Below are positions 22,563-26,192 of a stretch of 26,192 nucleotides of DNA, piece after piece. The translations under genes were made by a program, and so were the position numbers. The notes under the pieces were generated by a model, which worked only from the letters and a program-made list of their open reading frames with translations, did not search any database and had not been told where the DNA came from. This stretch comes from Merdimonas faecigallinarum (GTDB lineage: Bacteria > Bacillota > Clostridia > Lachnospirales > Lachnospiraceae), in assembly GCA_019119285.1 (NCBI GenBank), contig DWXJ01000007.1, positions 1 through 26,192 on the forward strand, read 5' to 3'. Each line of letters opens with the position of its first letter. Position 1 is the stretch's first letter.

Positions 22563-24551
22563 ATGAAAAATTGCCAGAAGTATGAGAGAGGCTACTTTAT
22601 GCCTCCGGAAGTTACCTATGACTGGGTGAAAAAGGAATACATCGATCATGCTCCGATCTGGTGCAGCGTTGACTTAAGAGACGGCAATCAGGCGCTGATC
22701 GAGCCCATGAGCCTGGAAGAAAAGCTGGAGTTTTTCCAGATGCTGGTAGATATCGGATTTAAGGAGATCGAAGTGGGATTTCCAGCGGCTTCTGAGACAG
22801 AGTATCAGTTTATGCGGACGCTGATCGAGAAGAACATGATCCCTGATGATGTGACGGTACAGGTGCTGACGCAGGCCAGAGAGCACATCATCAAGCGGAC
22901 CTTTGAGGCGGTCAAGGGAGCGCCTCACGCGGTGATCCACCTTTATAATTCTACATCCGTGGCGCAGAGAGAGCAGGTATTCCGGAAGGATAAAGAAGAG
23001 ATCAAGAAGATCGCGATCGACGGCGCGGAGCTTCTTCTGAAGCTGGCAAATGAAACGGACGGCAACTTTACCTTCCAGTACAGCCCGGAGAGTTTCCCGG
23101 GAACAGAAGTAGACTATGCGGTAGATGTGTGCAACGCGGTTCTGGACGTGTGGAAACCCACGCCGGAGAAGAAAGCCATCATCAACATTCCCACCACCGT
23201 GGAGAATGCCATGCCGCATGTATTTGCCTGTCAGCTGGAGTATGTGAATAAGCATCTGAAATACAGGGACAGCGTGATCCTCTGTCTGCATCCCCACAAC
23301 GACCGGGGCTGCGGCGTGGCGACGGCGGAGCTTGGCATCCTGGCTGGCGCGGAGCGTATCGAGGGAACGCTGTTTGGCAACGGAGAGCGTACCGGTAACG
23401 TGGACGTGGTAACTATGGGCATGAACATGTTCTCCCACGGCGTGGATCCGGGACTGGACTTTTCCAATATGAAAGAGATCCGGGAGACCTATGAGAGACT
23501 GACCAGGATGCATGTGGATCCCCGTCAGCCTTATGCGGGAGACCTGGTGTTCACTGCATTTTCCGGTTCCCATCAGGATGCCATCGCAAAGGGAATGGCC
23601 TGGAGAGAAGAGAAGAAGTGCGACAAGTGGACGGTTCCGTATCTGCCCATTGATCCCCAGGATGTGGGAAGAAAATATGATTCCGACGTGATCCGCATCA
23701 ACAGCCAGTCCGGAAAGGGCGGCGTAAACTATATTCTGAAGCAGAGCCACGGCATCAATCTGCCCAAGCAGATGAGAGAGGAAGTGGGATATCTGGTCAA
23801 AGACGTATCGGATAAGGCGCATAAAGAGCTGAATCCGGAGTGGGTATATCAGATCTTCTCCGACAATTATATTAACACCAAGCCGGTGTTCCACATTGAT
23901 GAGTGCCATTTCAAACAGGTGGACGGCATTACCGCAGAAGCAACCATCAATCACGGCGGTGAAAGACGGGTGATCACAGCTACCGGAAACGGACGTCTGG
24001 ACGCAGTCAGCAACGCCATCAAGCAGTATTTTAATATCAGCTATGAACTGACCTTCTACGAGGAGCATTCTCTGACCAAGGGATCTTCCTCCAAGGCGGT
24101 GGCTTACGTGGGCGTGATCTGCAAGGGCAAGACCTTCTGGGGCACAGGCATTGACCCGGATATCATCAAGGCTTCCATAGAAGCGCTGACCGTGGCGGTC
24201 AACAAGATCGACGAGATCGGCAGCGCCAAGGCCTGCAAGGACGAAAGAATGCTGGAGATCATGAATTATATCCAGGCCAATTATATTGACGTTACTCTGG
24301 ATGACCTGGCCGAGAGATTCTATCTCTCCAAGCCCTACATTTCCAAATACATCAAAGAAAAGTCCGGCATGACTTTTGGGGAGCTGGTTAAGAAGATCCG
24401 CATGAAAAAGGCCAAGGCCCTGTTAAAGAGCAGCAATATGACGGTAGAAAATATCGCTCTGACAGTAGGATACCAGAATGTGGAGCATTTCAACCGCCTG
24501 TTCAAAAAAGCTTATCAAATGACTCCGATGCAATATCGGAATCAGAAATAA
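22563..24551 (+). CDS. leuA: 2-isopropylmalate synthase fused to a C-terminal AraC-type DNA-binding domain
   Basis: The N-terminal 558 or so residues form a complete type 2 LeuA, which condenses 2-oxoisovalerate with acetyl-CoA, the first committed step to leucine. Catalytic Arg39-Asp40 lie in SVDLRDGNQAL, the metal histidines 243 and 245 in HPHNDRG, and FGNGERTGN is at 271-279. The leucine-sensing dimer region is at about 425-555. The frame then continues without a break into an AraC-type domain (560-662). Its first helix-turn-helix is at 578-600 (LDDLAERFYLSKPYISKYIK) and its second at 627-650 (VENIALTVGY, FNRLFKKAY), ending TPMQYR. The start is ATG 22563, with AGAGAGG eight bases upstream. 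The fusion suggests an enzyme that senses leucine and binds DNA; that function is inference. An amidohydrolase gene follows after 32 bases. Confidence 0.93.
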   Translation: MKNCQKYERGYFMPPEVTYDWVKKEYIDHAPIWCSVDLRDGNQALIEPMSLEEKLEFFQMLVDIGFKEIEVGFPAASETEYQFMRTLIEKNMIPDDVTVQVLTQAREHIIKRTFEAVKGAPHAVIHLYNSTSVAQREQVFRKDKEEIKKIAIDGAELLLKLANETDGNFTFQYSPESFPGTEVDYAVDVCNAVLDVWKPTPEKKAIINIPTTVENAMPHVFACQLEYVNKHLKYRDSVILCLHPHNDRGCGVATAELGILAGAERIEGTLFGNGERTGNVDVVTMGMNMFSHGVDPGLDFSNMKEIRETYERLTRMHVDPRQPYAGDLVFTAFSGSHQDAIAKGMAWREEKKCDKWTVPYLPIDPQDVGRKYDSDVIRINSQSGKGGVNYILKQSHGINLPKQMREEVGYLVKDVSDKAHKELNPEWVYQIFSDNYINTKPVFHIDECHFKQVDGITAEATINHGGERRVITATGNGRLDAVSNAIKQYFNISYELTFYEEHSLTKGSSSKAVAYVGVICKGKTFWGTGIDPDIIKASIEALTVAVNKIDEIGSAKACKDERMLEIMNYIQANYIDVTLDDLAERFYLSKPYISKYIKEKSGMTFGELVKKIRMKKAKALLKSSNMTVENIALTVGYQNVEHFNRLFKKAYQMTPMQYRNQK

Positions 24552-24583
24552 TAAAATGTCAAAAGAAAAGAGGTTGTAGTACA

Positions 24584-25819
24584 ATGATTATTTGTGCAAA
24601 GTATCTGATGACCGGGGACGGGAAGACCGTTCTCGAAGACAAGGCAGTTCTGACAAAGGACGGCAAGATCGAGAAGATCGCGTCCAAAGAGGAACTGACA
24701 AAGGCGTATCCTGAGGAGGAAGTCAAGGATTACGGGGAAGCCACCCTTCTTCCGGGACTGTGCGACATGCACGCCCATCTGGGATATTATTATTCCCAGC
24801 CGGATACCTTTAACTATGGTCCGCAGCTGATCATGCTGTATGCGCTGCAGCATGCGCAGTCCGCATTTGAACGGGGCATCACGTCTGTGCGTGATATGTC
24901 TTCCGCCCACGGTGTGTGCAAGAACTTAAAGCTTGCAGCGGAAAAAGGATTTGTAAAGATCCCAAGGATCACCCACACCGATACCGGTATCTGCATGACC
25001 GGCGGCCATGCATGGGACGAAGTGGAAGAAGTGGACGGACCATGGGAAGTAAGAAAAGAGATCCGCAAGCAGGTGCGTGACGGCGCGGAATGGGTGAAAG
25101 TGCTGACCACTCACCGTTCCCACATTCCGGAACTGACCCAGGAGGAGCTGAACGCGGCAGTTGACGAGTGCCACAGAAGAGGCATCAAGTGCGGCGTACA
25201 CGCAGGAACCAATCCGGGGATCCAGATGTGTATTGACGCCGGATTTGACACCATTGAGCATGCCACCTTTATGACTCTGGACCATGCAAAACAGATGGCG
25301 GAAAAAGGCATTGCCTGGACGCCGACCATTATGGCATATACTTTATTATATGATATCTGCAAAGAGAACCTGGAGAAGAATGCAGGCAAGCCGGTCAACG
25401 ATCCGGTGATGCAAAAAGAGATGAAGGATTACCAGTATTTCGAGCCGGCTTATAAGGCATACAGGGATCATTTCAAAGAATTTTATGATACCGGAGTTAC
25501 CGTGATCGCCGGAACCGACATGGTTATGTATCAGTCTCCGTTCCTGCCGCTTCCAAGAGAGCTGCAGTACATGGTAGAGTACGGCATCACACCGGCGCAG
25601 GCGATCCAGACAGCCACCTCCAACCCGGCCAAAGTCCTTGGCGTGGAAAACGAAAGAGGACTGGTCAAAGAAGGACTGGATGCAGACCTTCTGGTAGTCG
25701 GCGGCGACTTAAGCAAAGACATTACCTGCTTAAACGATGTGAAACTGGTAACTCTGGGCGGCGAGAGAGTCTTTGAGGACGGCATCCGCTATGTGGGAAC
25801 CCACAACATGTTTATGTAG
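24584..25819 (+). CDS. Amidohydrolase-superfamily metal-dependent hydrolase (imidazolonepropionase/Xaa-Pro dipeptidase-like)
   Basis: A 411-residue TIM-barrel hydrolase. Metal ligands are visible in order: His63 and His65 in LCDMHAHLG, a likely carboxylated Lys172 in EWVKVLTT, His206 in CGVHAG, His226 in TIEHATF and Asp312 in IAGTDM. This matches the binuclear subgroup that includes dipeptidases acting on Xaa-Pro and related amide hydrolases. No signal peptide is seen, so it is cytoplasmic. It is closely downstream of leuA with a similar ribosome-binding context (AAGAGGTTGT), so co-expression is likely. A link to amino-acid supply (peptide or amide breakdown) is plausible; the substrate is unknown. 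Confidence 0.9.
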   Translation: MIICAKYLMTGDGKTVLEDKAVLTKDGKIEKIASKEELTKAYPEEEVKDYGEATLLPGLCDMHAHLGYYYSQPDTFNYGPQLIMLYALQHAQSAFERGITSVRDMSSAHGVCKNLKLAAEKGFVKIPRITHTDTGICMTGGHAWDEVEEVDGPWEVRKEIRKQVRDGAEWVKVLTTHRSHIPELTQEELNAAVDECHRRGIKCGVHAGTNPGIQMCIDAGFDTIEHATFMTLDHAKQMAEKGIAWTPTIMAYTLLYDICKENLEKNAGKPVNDPVMQKEMKDYQYFEPAYKAYRDHFKEFYDTGVTVIAGTDMVMYQSPFLPLPRELQYMVEYGITPAQAIQTATSNPAKVLGVENERGLVKEGLDADLLVVGGDLSKDITCLNDVKLVTLGGERVFEDGIRYVGTHNMFM

Positions 25820-25837
25820 CAGGAGGAACCACAGAGT

Positions 25838-26192
25838 ATGATGTTGATCGCAGGAGTTATTGTAGGGGCCATGTTCCTGATGGGCGGTGCCTACCGGCTG
25901 ATGGAAAACAAAAAAACCGGCGGGGGAACCCGGATGTACGCACTGATCACCTATGCCGGACTGGCGGCAGTGGTCGTGTGTACCATGGAACTTCTCAAGC
26001 CCTTCCTTACCTTTATCCCGCAGGAATATCTGACGCTGTTCGTATTCGCCATAGATATCGCGGTGCTGATCCTGGGCGGGGACACGATCCTGAAGCCTGA
26101 ATTTGAAGATGGCGGAGGGAAGAAGAAAGATAATCACCTCTCCGAATACCGGGACAGACAGAATTCCTACCGGCCGAAGAATAAGAAAAAGA
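25838..26192 (+). CDS. Small integral membrane protein of unknown function (3' end outside window)
   Basis: An open frame of 118 codons runs off the right edge. It begins MMLIAGVIVGAMFLMGG; AGGAGG at 25821-25826 is a strong ribosome binding site, and the gap from the amidohydrolase stop is 18 bases. Three hydrophobic spans lie at about 2-17, 34-54 and 64-82, followed by a charged tail rich in Lys, Asp, Arg and Asn. I do not recognise the family. It is probably in the same transcript as leuA and the amidohydrolase. Either of two adjacent ATGs (25838, 25841) could be used. Confidence 0.75.
   Translation, partial: MMLIAGVIVGAMFLMGGAYRLMENKKTGGGTRMYALITYAGLAAVVVCTMELLKPFLTFIPQEYLTLFVFAIDIAVLILGGDTILKPEFEDGGGKKKDNHLSEYRDRQNSYRPKNKKK

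Noticed and set aside
22674..24068. A 464-residue open frame on the minus strand across leuA
   Set aside because: Antisense shadow of leuA with no family motif and no ribosome binding site suited to its start.

Overview
The window looks like a piece of chromosome from a Gram-positive anaerobe of the Clostridia, most likely Lachnospiraceae (inference). Supporting signs are the short ThiC with a TPP riboswitch, the gene order rplS-lepB-rbgA-lepB-rnhB-yraN, strong AGGAGG-type ribosome binding sites, a tRNA without encoded CCA, QueH, and a surface protein with isopeptide pilin repeats. Nearly all genes are on the plus strand. There is no rRNA, CRISPR array, insertion sequence, integrase or phage gene.

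Layout. (a) 2-2776: the 3' end of a large cell-wall protein with tandem FctA/Spy0128-type domains and a C-terminal sorting signal. (b) 2845-4506: a self-contained thiC unit (promoter, TPP riboswitch, attenuator, gene), flanked on both sides by near-perfect REP-like palindromes that share a GGGACG core. (c) 4527-9976: a housekeeping run of rplS, two signal peptidases around the ribosome-assembly GTPase gene rbgA, rnhB, yraN, pgeF and an MscS channel. (d) 10010-10555: tRNA-Thr(CGT), followed by an AT-rich gap that I read as a type I toxin-antitoxin locus. It has a 30-residue membrane peptide whose ribosome binding site lies in a hairpin, and a near-consensus promoter on the opposite strand that fires a short antisense RNA into its 3' end. 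(e) 10540-12097, minus strand: an ABC permease and ATPase without a visible binding protein. (f) 12185-20747: queH, argH, asd, ppk, topB, a hexapeptide-repeat protein and mgsA, closely spaced and ending at a clear terminator. (g) 20792-22480: a sodium:solute symporter behind a promoter with a perfect inverted repeat between -35 and -10 and a second palindrome in the leader. (h) 22485-26192: leuA, an amidohydrolase and a small membrane protein cut by the window edge.

Two items stand out. The LeuA protein is a full-length isopropylmalate synthase with a complete AraC-type double helix-turn-helix domain fused in frame at its C terminus, right after the leucine-sensing region. It may be a metabolic enzyme that also acts as its own regulator. 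The second is the toxin-antitoxin candidate at 10252-10508, whose toxin gene is short enough to be missed by ordinary gene calling.

Several starts differ from the longest open frame. thiC starts at 3112 because the longer frame runs through the riboswitch. yraN starts at 7827, pgeF at 8197, the MscS gene at 9059, the ABC ATPase at 12097, queH at 12253, argH at 12872 and leuA at 22563. All family assignments rest on motifs read by eye; no database search was run.
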